Below are positions 56,616 through 64,000 of a stretch of 64,000 bases of DNA, one piece after another. Source of the stretch: Mycolicibacterium llatzerense (lineage in GTDB: Bacteria > Actinomycetota > Actinomycetes > Mycobacteriales > Mycobacteriaceae); assembly GCF_000878195.1 (NCBI RefSeq), contig NZ_JXST01000005.1, positions 1 through 64,000 on the forward strand, in the 5' to 3' direction. The translations under genes and the position numbers were made by a program. The stretch's first letter is position 1, and each line of letters opens with the position of its first letter. The notes beneath the pieces were generated by a model. The model saw nothing but the letters and a program-made list of their open reading frames with translations, did not search any database and was not told where the DNA came from.

Positions 56616-57194
56616 TCAGGAGATGCCGAGCGCTGCGGCGGTCAGGTGCCAGAGCCGTTCGGCTGCCAGGTCCGGGTCGGCCCTGGGCGTGGCACGCAAC
56701 TGCTGGGCGATGCTGTGCCGCAGGCCGCCGATGACGAACGCTCCGGCGCTGGCCGCGTCGATGTCGTCGGGCAACTGACCGAGGGCTTGTCCACTGCGGA
56801 TGTTGTCGGCCGCGACCTCGCTCATGGTCTGCAGGTGCACGGCTTCGAGCTCGGCGAGTTCGGGGTCCAGCGTCGCGCGGCCGAGCAGGATCGGCGCCAG
56901 GTCATCGTCGAAGTGATAGGCGACGAAACGCCGGGTGCGCTCCCGTTCCCGGACACCCCAGTCGGCGTCGATAGGCAGGTGCACGTCGGCGATGGCATGG
57001 CGCAGCCCGTGGTAGAAGTCGTCGTAAACAGCTGCGAGCAGACCGCTTTTGGAGCCGAAGTGGTGATAGAGGGCGCCGGTGCTCAGCTGTGCCCGACGCG
57101 TCAGCGCGCTCAGTTCGAGCACCCCGTTGCCGCGGACCAGTTCGTCGCGGGCGGCGGTCAGAAGTTGTTGACGTCCGATCGGGGCGCGTGCCAT
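56616..57194 (-). CDS. TetR family transcriptional regulator
   Basis: This 192-residue protein has an N-terminal HTH (GRQQLLTAARDELVRGNGVLELSALTRRAQLSTGALYHHFGSK, visible as LSTGALYHHFGSK) and a helical ligand-binding domain. The ATG at 57194 keeps the coding region clear of the 32-bp palindromic operator; a start at 57206 would lie inside it. It probably represses itself and the divergent dioxygenase. Confidence 0.9.
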   Translation of the reverse strand: MARAPIGRQQLLTAARDELVRGNGVLELSALTRRAQLSTGALYHHFGSKSGLLAAVYDDFYHGLRHAIADVHLPIDADWGVRERERTRRFVAYHFDDDLAPILLGRATLDPELAELEAVHLQTMSEVAADNIRSGQALGQLPDDIDAASAGAFVIGGLRHSIAQQLRATPRADPDLAAERLWHLTAAALGIS

Positions 57195-57197
57195 AGT

Positions 57198-57229
57198 CCG
57201 AAACATAACAGAATTCAGTTATGTTTCGG
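57198..57229. promoter_or_regulatory. 32-bp palindromic operator between tetR and the dioxygenase
   Basis: CCGAAACATAAC at 57198-57209 is exactly complementary to GTTATGTTTCGG at 57218-57229; the 8-bp centre AGAATTCA contains GAATTC, giving near-complete dyad symmetry. It lies in the 48-bp space between the divergent starts, the standard place for a TetR autoregulatory operator. Confidence 0.88.
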
Positions 57230-57242
57230 CGGGAGTGGGGCA

Positions 57243-58079
57243 ATGAGCACTGAAGTGTCATCGTTGGCGGACCTGAGCGGCGATCTGGCCGGCACGTATC
57301 GCCGAACCGAAAGCAGCGGCGCGACGGTCGATCCCGCGCTCGTGGAGGCCGACCTCGCCGCGATGGCGCGCGACGGGTACGTGATCCTGCCCGACCTGCT
57401 CAGTCCCACGCAGCTCGACGAGATTCGCGCCGCCGTGACGCCGATGCTGGATCGGCACGGCCGCAACGGATTTGAGGGACGTTCGACGCAGCGGATCTAC
57501 AGCGTGCTGAACAAGACCTCGGCGTGTGACGTCATCGCCGACCATCCGCGGGTGCTCGCGCTACTGGACCGGATGTTCCTGCCGAACTATCTGCTGTCGA
57601 TGCTCCAGGTGATCAACATCCTGCCGGGGGAGCAGGCCCAGATGCTGCACACCGACGACGGCTTCTATCCGCTGCCGCGTCCCCGGGCCGCGTTGGGCGC
57701 CGCGACCATCTGGGCCATCGACGATTTCACCGCCGAAAACGGTGCCACCGATGTGGTGCCCGGCAGCCAGCTGTGGGACGACCGGCTGCCCGGCGACGAC
57801 GTCGAACGCCGGCCTGTCGTGATGAAAGCCGGCTCGTGCGTGTTCTTCCCGGGCACGCTGTGGCATGGCGGCGGAGCCAACCGCACCGACCGTCCGCGGC
57901 TCGCCCTCACCGCGCAATACTGCGAGCCGTGGCTGCGGCCGCAAGAGGCGTTCACGCTGTCGATGACTCGCGACACCGTGCGCCGGGTGTCGGAAGACAT
58001 TCGCCGGATGCTGGGCTACAGCATCCACCCGCCGTTCATCGGGCAGGTCGAAGGCATGCACCCGAAGCGCCTGCTTTAG
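57243..58079 (+). CDS. Phytanoyl-CoA dioxygenase family protein
   Basis: This 278-residue Fe(II)/2-oxoglutarate oxygenase has the iron ligands visible as His-x-Asp in MLHTDDGFYP and the distal His in LWHGGGANRTDRPRL, which also carries the 2-oxoglutarate-binding Arg. The substrate is unknown; a lipid or secondary metabolite is plausible. CGGGAGTGGGGC precedes the ATG at 57243. It is controlled by the divergent TetR gene, inferred from the operator. Confidence 0.9.
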   Translation: MSTEVSSLADLSGDLAGTYRRTESSGATVDPALVEADLAAMARDGYVILPDLLSPTQLDEIRAAVTPMLDRHGRNGFEGRSTQRIYSVLNKTSACDVIADHPRVLALLDRMFLPNYLLSMLQVINILPGEQAQMLHTDDGFYPLPRPRAALGAATIWAIDDFTAENGATDVVPGSQLWDDRLPGDDVERRPVVMKAGSCVFFPGTLWHGGGANRTDRPRLALTAQYCEPWLRPQEAFTLSMTRDTVRRVSEDIRRMLGYSIHPPFIGQVEGMHPKRLL

Positions 58080-58091
58080 CGGAGCGCTCCC

Positions 58092-58142
58092 ACCTGAGCT
58101 TGCGTGCGACGAAGCTGCCGACTTTCGCACACAAGCTCAGGT
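58092..58142. repeat. Intergenic imperfect palindrome P12
   Basis: The arms 58092-58109 and 58125-58142 pair at 17 of 18 positions; the arm is ACCTGAGCTTGCGTGCGA. It lies between convergent stops. Confidence 0.7.
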
Positions 58143-58152
58143 TCGGCGGAAA

Positions 58153-58380
58153 TCAGTACGGCACGTCCGTGGCGCCGGCGGAGGTGTCCTTCTCGTCGTG
58201 ATTCGACTCGTGGAATCCGAAGTCGTATGGGTTCGGGCCTTGCTGCGGCAGATCGAATTCGTCTCCGCCATAAGGCACATCGGGATCGGGGTCGGCGCCG
58301 GCCATCGGAGCGAGGCTTATTGCGCCGCCGATCGCGGCCGCGGCAATCCATGGTGCAACGAGCGCGATTTTCATTCGCAT
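58153..58380 (-). CDS. Small secreted protein of unknown function
   Basis: In this 75-residue protein, residues 1-29 are a signal peptide (MRMKIALVAPWIAAAAIGG ... APMAGA) with cleavage predicted before DPDPDVPYGG. The 45-residue mature part is acidic, Pro/Asp-rich and without cysteines. Such short exported proteins are common in mycobacteria. The start could be ATG 58380, 58374 or 58422. Confidence 0.6.
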   Translation of the reverse strand: MRMKIALVAPWIAAAAIGGAISLAPMAGADPDPDVPYGGDEFDLPQQGPNPYDFGFHESNHDEKDTSAGATDVPY

Positions 58381-58490
58381 GACGCCTCCTGCAAGCTGGC
58401 TATTTACTGGGAATTTGCGCACAAATACTAGTCCCGGCTTGACAGAATCGACGCCGATTGCAATTTTTCGACGAATTCCTGGCCCGCAGG

Positions 58491-59183
58491 TCAGGCCAGG
58501 ATTTCGATCTCGCTGCCCAGCTGATATCCCGGCGTCAACGACAGGGAATCACCACTCCAGAATGACCCCGGATCGAAATAGTTCTCGCGCTTTTCGGTGA
58601 CCAATAGCCCCATCTCCTCGTAGGTGATGGCCACCGTCTCGGCGCAGTACGCGGTTTCGAGCCCCGCCGCCCGTCGACGGTTCTTGTCTTTCTCGGCGGT
58701 TTCGCGAACCTTCTGGTGCACCACCGGAATTCCGCGGGTGTAGTCGCTGATCACCGGTGCCCGTCCCCGGAACCACCGGCCCGTCAACCGGGCTGTGGTG
58801 GGGAACGCGGTGCCGTCCATGCGGGCCACCACTTTGAGTGCCAGGTCTTCCTGCTCGCGGGTGGCGTACGGCGTCAGCTGCCGCAGCCAGCAACGCTGCC
58901 CGTACACGTACACCCACCGCTCGACGGCGGAGCGCAGGTCGTTGAGTTGCACGCCGCGGTGGTGGCTGCCGCTCCACAGACATTCGAGTTTGTCGCCGAG
59001 TTCGGCGTGCCAGATCAGCGGCGGCAGATCGTCGATGGCGACCGTCATGCCGACGTGGTTGACGGGCGCATTGGTGAGTGCCTGGATGGCACGGTCGGGC
59101 TTGGAAGCCCCGCGGAACAACCAGATATCGCCGGTCCGGGTCTCGGCCAGCGCCCGCTCCAGTGTCACCGCGTTACCAGTCAT
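58491..59183 (-). CDS. Permuted papain-like (YiiX/NlpC-P60-type) protein
   Basis: In this 230-residue protein, RTGDIWLFRGASK followed by NHVGMTVAI gives the GDI...H pattern, and ETAYCAETVAITYEEMG supplies the cysteine, in the order His then Cys characteristic of permuted papain folds (PF05708-like). Members hydrolyse amide or lipid ester bonds, but the target here is unknown. There is no signal peptide, so it is probably cytoplasmic or peripheral. Confidence 0.7.
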   Translation of the reverse strand: MTGNAVTLERALAETRTGDIWLFRGASKPDRAIQALTNAPVNHVGMTVAIDDLPPLIWHAELGDKLECLWSGSHHRGVQLNDLRSAVERWVYVYGQRCWLRQLTPYATREQEDLALKVVARMDGTAFPTTARLTGRWFRGRAPVISDYTRGIPVVHQKVRETAEKDKNRRRAAGLETAYCAETVAITYEEMGLLVTEKRENYFDPGSFWSGDSLSLTPGYQLGSEIEILA

Positions 59184-59239
59184 GTGGGCAGTTAAACATT
59201 CCCCGTCGCTTCGCTCGCCCGGGAAGGCAGAATCGAGTC

Positions 59240-59407
59240 ATGCGTGGCTTGTGGAAGTGGGTTGGTATGGCGGGTGTCGCGGGCGTGGTCGCCGGTGGCG
59301 TGTTGGTTGCGCGGGATCAGCGCAAACGTGAGTCGTATACCGCCGACGATATTCGCGCGCGGTTACATCAGCGGCTGGCCGAGTCCAGCGGCCAGTCCAC
59401 CGCATAG
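59240..59407 (+). CDS. Small single-pass membrane protein
   Basis: This 55-residue protein has one helix ([18 protein letters not shown]) followed by a basic RDQRKR stop-transfer and a helical tail with [13 protein letters not shown]. It is divergent from the papain-like gene and overlaps the convergent cyclase gene by 40 bp. The similar short protein pattern occurs elsewhere in mycobacteria; function is unknown. Confidence 0.6.
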   Translation: MRGLWKWVGMAGVAGVVAGGVLVARDQRKRESYTADDIRARLHQRLAESSGQSTA

Positions 59408-60186
59408 AGCCGGTGGTCTCCAGTGAAGCCCTTCAGCTCCGCCGTCCGGCCACTGTCGAAGCTGATGTCGGCGCAGGAACCCAAGCCGGACAGGGCATCT
59501 CGCACGGCCTTGCTCACCAGAATCTCGGCGCCGTCGGCCTGGCTCGCGACGCGGGCCGCCATGGCGACGTTGCGGCCGAACAGGTCGTCGCCGCGGCGCA
59601 CCGACTTACCGGTGTGAATGCCGATGCGGACGCGAATACCATTGGGGGCCTTGGCCAATTGCTGCTGCATGTCGATGCTGCAGCGCACCGCCTGCTCGGG
59701 CTCGGCGAAGGCGATCATGAAACCGTCGCCCTGACTCTTCACGACGTACCCGGACTGCTTCTTGACGCACCGGCTGACCAGCTTGTCGTGGTGGTCGATC
59801 AGCCGCACCCAGGCCCGGTCGCCCATGCGCTCGTTGAGGGCGGTGGACCCCTCGATGTCCGAGAACACGATCGCCACCCGACCGGTCGGCGCCAACTTGG
59901 CCAGGTCCGGCCGCTCCACCTCGGCCCAGCCGGCCAGCTCCTCGATCGATGACCACATCGCGCCGCCGAAACCCTCTTTGTTGATGAGGTTGGCGGTCTG
60001 CCACATCGTCTTGACCGCAGCCCGCCCGCCGGCCAGCAGGAGATTGGTGCGCGGCTCGGACGGCGCGCGCAACTCCTCGATCTCCTGCCGCGCGGCGCGC
60101 AACCGGGCGCGTGTCACCCGCACCACGATCGCCTCGGCGACAACGACCACCGCGAGCACGCAGATGGCGACCAGCTCTACCGTCAC
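59368..60186 (-). CDS. Class III adenylate/guanylate cyclase
   Basis: In this 272-residue protein an N-terminal helix (about residues 3-22) anchors a single catalytic domain: [18 protein letters not shown] supplies the first metal Asp, [13 protein letters not shown] the second, and [13 protein letters not shown] the transition-state region. Position matches the M. tuberculosis Rv1120c locus, which I recall as a shortened cyclase. It makes cAMP as a homodimer; the regulatory input is unknown. Confidence 0.88.
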   Translation of the reverse strand: MTVELVAICVLAVVVVAEAIVVRVTRARLRAARQEIEELRAPSEPRTNLLLAGGRAAVKTMWQTANLINKEGFGGAMWSSIEELAGWAEVERPDLAKLAPTGRVAIVFSDIEGSTALNERMGDRAWVRLIDHHDKLVSRCVKKQSGYVVKSQGDGFMIAFAEPEQAVRCSIDMQQQLAKAPNGIRVRIGIHTGKSVRRGDDLFGRNVAMAARVASQADGAEILVSKAVRDALSGLGSCADISFDSGRTAELKGFTGDHRLYAVDWPLDSASR

Positions 60187-60220
60187 CGCTCAAGTATCGA
60201 GGCGACGGCCCACTATCGGG

Positions 60221-61108
60221 TCATTGACGGACGAACTGCACCACCGCGTCGGTGAACGCGTCATTGTCGTCACCGGCTGCGGTGTGTCCGGCGTCGGACA
60301 GTTCGACGAACTGCGCGGCCGGCACCTTCTGCAGGAAGTCCTGCACGCCTTCGGTGGTGACCACGTCGGAGAGCTTGCCGCGGATCAGCAGGATCGGTAT
60401 CTCGAGGTTGATCGCGGCGTGCTCGAGCATCTCGGCGCGCTCGAACGGATCGTCGTCGGGCGCGGTGAGGAACGCCGGGTCCCAGTGCCAGAACCACTTG
60501 CCGTCCTGCAGCCGCAGGTTCTTCTTGAGCCCTTCGACACTGCGCGGGCGGGCGCGGTGGGGCAGGTACGCCGCGACGGCGTCGGCGGCCTCCTCCAGCG
60601 AGGTGAAGCCGTCGATGCCGCTGAACATGAAGTCGCGGATTCGCGCGCTGCCGCTTTTCTCGAATCGGGGCACGACGTCGACCAGGACCAGCTTGGTGAC
60701 CAGCTCGGGTCCGGCCTCATGAGCGACCGGCAGGCTGGTCAGGCCGCCCATGCTGGCGCCGATCAGGGCCACCGGCCGGTCGATCTGATAGATCACCTGC
60801 AAGGTGTCGCCGGTGAGCGTCTCCAGCGAGTAGTTCGCGGTGGGGGAGCGGTCGCTGTCGCCGTGCCCCCGGCTGTCCAGCGCGACGACGTGGAAGCCGG
60901 CATCCGCGAGAATCTGGCCGGTGTTCTTCCAGGAGTGCCGGTTCTGACCACCGCCGTGCAGCATCAGGATGGTGGGCTTGTCCTGGGCGATCTCCGCGTC
61001 GCGGTTCCACTCGTCGGCGACCAGGGTCAGCTCGTCGATACCGCGGAATTGCACCGTCTGTGGATTGCTGCCGCCATCGGCGGGGGAAGTGCGTTCATCG
61101 GTGCTCAC
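60221..61108 (-). CDS. Alpha/beta hydrolase (BpoB-like)
   Basis: This 295-residue alpha/beta hydrolase has an oxyanion loop LMLHGGGQNRHSW, nucleophile elbow LIGASMGGLTS with Ser, late Asp in LLIRGKLSDVV, and His in LSDAGHTAAGDD. Synteny and sequence suggest the M. tuberculosis Rv1123c (BpoB) group, named a peroxidase but more likely an esterase. GTG 61108 is favoured since AGAGGA lies 6 nt upstream; GTG 61126 is an alternative. Confidence 0.85.
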   Translation of the reverse strand: MSTDERTSPADGGSNPQTVQFRGIDELTLVADEWNRDAEIAQDKPTILMLHGGGQNRHSWKNTGQILADAGFHVVALDSRGHGDSDRSPTANYSLETLTGDTLQVIYQIDRPVALIGASMGGLTSLPVAHEAGPELVTKLVLVDVVPRFEKSGSARIRDFMFSGIDGFTSLEEAADAVAAYLPHRARPRSVEGLKKNLRLQDGKWFWHWDPAFLTAPDDDPFERAEMLEHAAINLEIPILLIRGKLSDVVTTEGVQDFLQKVPAAQFVELSDAGHTAAGDDNDAFTDAVVQFVRQ

Positions 61109-61246
61109 TGGGAATCCTCTCGTCACTTCTCCTGCACGTTACCGAGCTGTGCTAACTGAACCGAACACGACCCTCGTCACCCCCTGGTCTCTAGACTCGG
61201 CCGAGGTGTCGCCGCCCACGCCGGGTGCGCGGCGAGAGGAAGGCAC

Positions 61247-61882
61247 ATGGCTGACGAGCACGGGCGGCACAGGAATCCCGACGACGCGGACGAGGCAGAC
61301 GCGAGCGCCGCGGACCCGACGCCGGACGCCGCCGACGACAAACCGGCCGTTTCCGACGATGAAGCCCTCGCCTTCGTGAAACAAGCTGCGCCCAAACGGG
61401 ATAACCGTGTCATCGCGGCATTGGTCGTGGGTGTTGTGGTGGTGGTTGCGCTGGGCGCGTTGGTGACCTGGCTCGGTCAGCGCGAACTGCAGTCGCGTCG
61501 AGACGATGCCCTGCACCAGATGTATCTGACCGCCGGGAAGCAGTCCGCGGCCAATCTCACGACCATCGACTACCGGCACGTCGACGACGACATCAAGCGG
61601 GCGCTGGATACTTCGACCGGCGCCTACTTCGATGAATTCAAGCAACGCTCGGCGGCCGTCGTCGACTCGGTGAAGCAGCAGCAGTCGGTGTCGTCCGGCA
61701 CGATCACCGAGGCCGGGGTGGAATCGGCGAACGACGCCACCGGCGTGGTCCTGGTCGCGGTGAAGGTACACACCGAGGTCGGCAGCGGTCCGCCGCAACG
61801 GGACCGCTACTGGCGCGTGCGGCTGACGATGCAGAAGGTGGGCGACAGCGCCAAGGTGTCGAACGTGGAGCCGATCCAATGA
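61247..61882 (+). CDS. Mce-associated membrane protein (orphan), first of pair
   Basis: This 211-residue protein has an acidic N-terminal tail (about 55 residues), one helix (VIAALVVGVVVVVALGALV) and an extracytoplasmic NTF2-like domain with TIDYRHVDDDIKRALDTSTGAYFDEF, quoted in part, and a terminal W-x-VRLTMQKVGDSAKVSNVE. This is the Mas/Omam pattern. Such proteins stabilise or assist Mce lipid transporters. No mce operon is nearby, so this is an orphan pair. Confidence 0.85.
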   Translation: MADEHGRHRNPDDADEADASAADPTPDAADDKPAVSDDEALAFVKQAAPKRDNRVIAALVVGVVVVVALGALVTWLGQRELQSRRDDALHQMYLTAGKQSAANLTTIDYRHVDDDIKRALDTSTGAYFDEFKQRSAAVVDSVKQQQSVSSGTITEAGVESANDATGVVLVAVKVHTEVGSGPPQRDRYWRVRLTMQKVGDSAKVSNVEPIQ

Positions 61883-62553
61883 GCAAGCACGGGATGGACG
61901 AGCCCGACGAGGCGGCCGAGACCGAGCTTGAGCCGACGGAGCTCGAGGCGGAGCCGGAATCGGAGGAGTCCGAGGGGTCCAAGGGGGCCGAGTCTGAGTC
62001 CGAATCCGAGTCCGCTGAGGCGGCATCGGCGGCGGCCGATGATGCTGTGCCGCAAGCGAAACCGCTGAAGCCTGGGATCGAGTGGGGGCGGGTGATCGCC
62101 TACCGGGTGCTGCCGGCGCTGGCGGTCGTACTCGCGGCCGCTGCCGGCGGCCTGTGGTACCTGACCGCGAGGCACAGCAATGAGGCCGAGCAGGCGGCGG
62201 TGATCAAGGTGGCCCGCGACGGCACGGTCGCGCTGCTGTCGTACGAACCGGACACTGTCCGCCAACAACTCACCGACGCGCGCAAGCTGCTCACCACGCC
62301 ATTCCTGGACGAGTACACGACGCTGACCAAGTCGGTGATCCCCGGCGCCGAACAGCGGCACATCTCGGCAGCGACGTCAGTGCCGGCCGCGGCCGCGGTG
62401 TCGGTCGACGAGAACCACGCCGTCGTGCTGGTGTTCGTCAACCAGACTGTCCGCGTCGGCGACCAGCCGCCGACCAGTACGCCGACCAGCGCACGGGTGA
62501 CCCTGGAACGACTGGGGGGCCAGTGGCTGATCGCCAACTTCGAACCGGTGTGA
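61879..62553 (+). CDS. Mce-associated membrane protein (orphan), second of pair
   Basis: This 224-residue protein has an N-terminal ~60 residues extremely Glu/Ser-rich (ELEPTELEAEPESEE and ESESESAE runs), then one helix and a Mas-type extracytoplasmic domain (VALLSYEPDTVRQQLTDARKLL, VTLERLGGQWLIANFEPV). The ATGA overlap with its partner and TGATG overlap with the acyltransferase show three translationally coupled genes. Confidence 0.85.
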   Translation: MSKHGMDEPDEAAETELEPTELEAEPESEESEGSKGAESESESESAEAASAAADDAVPQAKPLKPGIEWGRVIAYRVLPALAVVLAAAAGGLWYLTARHSNEAEQAAVIKVARDGTVALLSYEPDTVRQQLTDARKLLTTPFLDEYTTLTKSVIPGAEQRHISAATSVPAAAAVSVDENHAVVLVFVNQTVRVGDQPPTSTPTSARVTLERLGGQWLIANFEPV

Positions 62554-63797
62554 TGGCGGCCGCCGACGCCCAGAGCTTCTGGATGTCGGCGAAAATCCCC
62601 AACGACATGTTTCAGGTGTGCGGGTTCGACGGTATGCCCGCCGACCTGGACGAGGCGCTCGCAGCGGTGCGGCGGAACGTCGCGGCCTGCCCAGAATTGT
62701 TGGTACGTATAGACGATTCGGATTCCTGGCGCTATCCGTCGTGGGTGCGGTGCGACCTGGCCGAGGAATCCGTCGTTGTGCACGAACTCGACGACGCCTC
62801 CTGGTCCGGGTGCCTCGACGCCATCCGCGGCGTGGCAGCCGGTGACCAACTCGATGCCGCGGTGCAGGTGTGGCGGCTGCACGTGTTCGCCGGCGTCACC
62901 GGGATGCCGGAGACGACAGGGCCGGGCACGGTCGTCGTCGTGCAGATGTCGCATGCCCTGGCCGACGGGCGGCGGGCGACGGCCCTGGTCGGGCGAATCT
63001 TCGGACGGGACCAGGAAGTGCCCGCGGTGGTCGAGCCGCGGTGGGGGACGTGGGCGCTGCCGTATCTGGCGTGGCGAGCCAGCGCTGCTCACCGTCGACT
63101 CGTGCAGGACACCGAGTCGGGTGCTGTTGCCGCACCGGCGGATTCGTGGCCGTTGCAGCCGACCAACAACGCGCCGGAGGGGCCCGACGTGCTGCGGGCG
63201 GTGGTCCGTCACCGTGCTCAGTTGCCCGGGCCGACGGTGACGGTGGGCGTGCTGGCGGCCATCTCGGAGGCGCTGGCCGCCGAGTTGGGCGGCGTCACCG
63301 CACTCGGAGCCGAGGTGCCCATGGCCAAGACCAGCACGCGCCACGCCTACAACCACTACGGCAACGTCAGCGTGGCATTGCACCCGCAATTGCCGTTCCA
63401 TGAGCGGGCGGTCCGGATCGAAGCGGAACTCGCCCAGCGGCGACAGCGCTTCGAGCATCCCGCGGTTACGGCGAGCGATGCCGCCTCCGCGGCGGTGCCG
63501 GCACCGGTATTGCGTTGGGGGATTGGGCATTTCGACCCACACACCCGGTCGACGACGGCGGCCGGCAACACCGTGGTGTCCAGCGTCAACCGGGGTCCGG
63601 CCGATCTGACGTTCGGCGGATGCCGGGTGGTGTTGTCCACCGCGTGCCCGGCGTTGTCCCCGATGATGGGCTTGACGCACGGGGTGCACGGCATCGGGGA
63701 CATCGTCACGATCAGCGTGCACGCGTCCCCGTCGGCCTTACCGGATGTCGATTCGTATGTGGAACGGTTGTCGGCGGTTCTGGACTCCGGGGCTTAG
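62553..63797 (+). CDS. WS/DGAT-like O-acyltransferase
   Basis: This 414-residue condensation-fold acyltransferase has MSHALADGRRATAL corresponding to the HHxxxDG catalytic motif; the second His, the catalytic one, is retained while the first is Ser. A later NRGPADLTFGG matches the DUF1298-type C-terminal domain. It would transfer acyl groups to glycerolipid or another alcohol. Coupling to two Mce-associated proteins suggests a role in imported or cell-envelope lipid, which is inference. GTG 62550 is an alternative start. Confidence 0.72.
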   Translation: MAAADAQSFWMSAKIPNDMFQVCGFDGMPADLDEALAAVRRNVAACPELLVRIDDSDSWRYPSWVRCDLAEESVVVHELDDASWSGCLDAIRGVAAGDQLDAAVQVWRLHVFAGVTGMPETTGPGTVVVVQMSHALADGRRATALVGRIFGRDQEVPAVVEPRWGTWALPYLAWRASAAHRRLVQDTESGAVAAPADSWPLQPTNNAPEGPDVLRAVVRHRAQLPGPTVTVGVLAAISEALAAELGGVTALGAEVPMAKTSTRHAYNHYGNVSVALHPQLPFHERAVRIEAELAQRRQRFEHPAVTASDAASAAVPAPVLRWGIGHFDPHTRSTTAAGNTVVSSVNRGPADLTFGGCRVVLSTACPALSPMMGLTHGVHGIGDIVTISVHASPSALPDVDSYVERLSAVLDSGA

Positions 63798-63806
63798 TCT
63801 CGACGC

Positions 63807-64000
63807 GTGACTGCTTACGCGTTCTCGATCCTGCTGCTGCGGGTGGTGCTCGGTCTGACCATGGCTGCGCACGGGTACAACAAGTTCTTCGGTGGCGGCC
63901 GGATCCCGGGTACCGCCGGCTGGTTCGACAGCATCGGCATGAAGCCGGGCCTGCTGCACGCCCGGCTGGCCGCCAGCACCGAAATCCTGGCCGGCCTGGG
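63807..64000 (+). CDS. DoxX family membrane protein (3' truncated by window edge)
   Basis: A GTG at 63807 opens a frame with no stop before the window end. The translation (TAYAFSILLLRVVLGLTM, AAHGYNKFFGGGR, GWFDSIGMKPGLLHARLA, ASTEILAGL) is a typical DoxX start: helix, AHGxxKFFG motif and second helix. DoxX proteins are membrane components of oxidoreductase complexes. About 64 residues are visible. Confidence 0.85.
   Translation, partial: MTAYAFSILLLRVVLGLTMAAHGYNKFFGGGRIPGTAGWFDSIGMKPGLLHARLAASTEILAGL

Overview
The window is high-G+C actinobacterial DNA whose gene content and order match the mycobacterial chromosome around M. tuberculosis Rv1078-Rv1124: proline-rich/RDD proteins, metB, greA, mca, a DUF255 protein, hemolysin III, short-chain Z-prenyl synthase, coaA, glyA, desA2, phoH2, a polysaccharide deacetylase, fumC, glpX, a DUF4245 protein, an AI-2E exporter, 3-beta-HSD, xseB-xseA, ispH and ychF. 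Mycothiol amidase, orphan Mce-associated proteins and WS/DGAT-like enzymes also point to Mycobacteriales. Extra genes interleaved with this backbone (AzlCD, Gdx, a sulfatase operon) suggest an environmental, fast-growing Mycolicibacterium-type species. This is inference from family recognition; no search was run.

Layout. 0-6 kb: small proline-rich membrane proteins (CD225, DUF2752, RDD, DUF4190, TM2), an acyl-CoA dehydrogenase, metB. 6-13 kb: GPP34, greA, DUF4307, mca, DUF255, a ketosteroid-isomerase-like protein, hemolysin III, Z-prenyl synthase. 13-17 kb: an orphan polytopic protein and three tandem paralogous 4-TM proteins separated by palindromes, then coaA. 17-26 kb: DUF885, long-form glyA, desA2, the phoAT-phoH2 toxin-antitoxin pair, a quinone oxidoreductase, a polysaccharide deacetylase. 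26-35 kb: fumC-glpX, DUF4245, and a leftward cluster of sulfatase, HAD hydrolase, formylglycine-generating enzyme, SDR and AI-2E exporter. 35-43 kb: a dormancy-type pair (hrp1, DUF1876), 3-beta-HSD, xseB-xseA, a lipid-droplet protein, ispH, a DUF6542 protein and ychF.

43.0-49.0 kb is an integrative element inserted at the 3' end of ychF. A 21-bp perfect direct repeat (attL 43021-43041, attR 49014-49034) brackets a tyrosine integrase, an XRE regulator, an unknown membrane-anchored helical protein, a two-gene small membrane operon (one member EACC1-like), a serine recombinase with a res-like site, and a PD-(D/E)XK-type nuclease. Identical tandem arm-type repeats lie inside both ends. The cargo is a candidate uncharacterised defence or conflict cassette.

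49-64 kb is accessory: DUF1801, nitronate monooxygenase, a guanidine-III riboswitch with a Gdx exporter, a RibD-like reductase, Lrp-AzlCD, VOC proteins, a methyltransferase, a TetR/phytanoyl-CoA dioxygenase pair with a 32-bp operator, a papain-like protein, an adenylate cyclase, a BpoB-like hydrolase, an orphan Mce-associated pair with an acyltransferase, and a partial DoxX protein.

Throughout, about a dozen intergenic imperfect palindromes (17-25 bp arms, T/A-rich TTTCGC/GCGAAA-type centre) sit just after stop codons. They fall into arm families shared between distant loci and form the most unusual non-coding signal outside the element.
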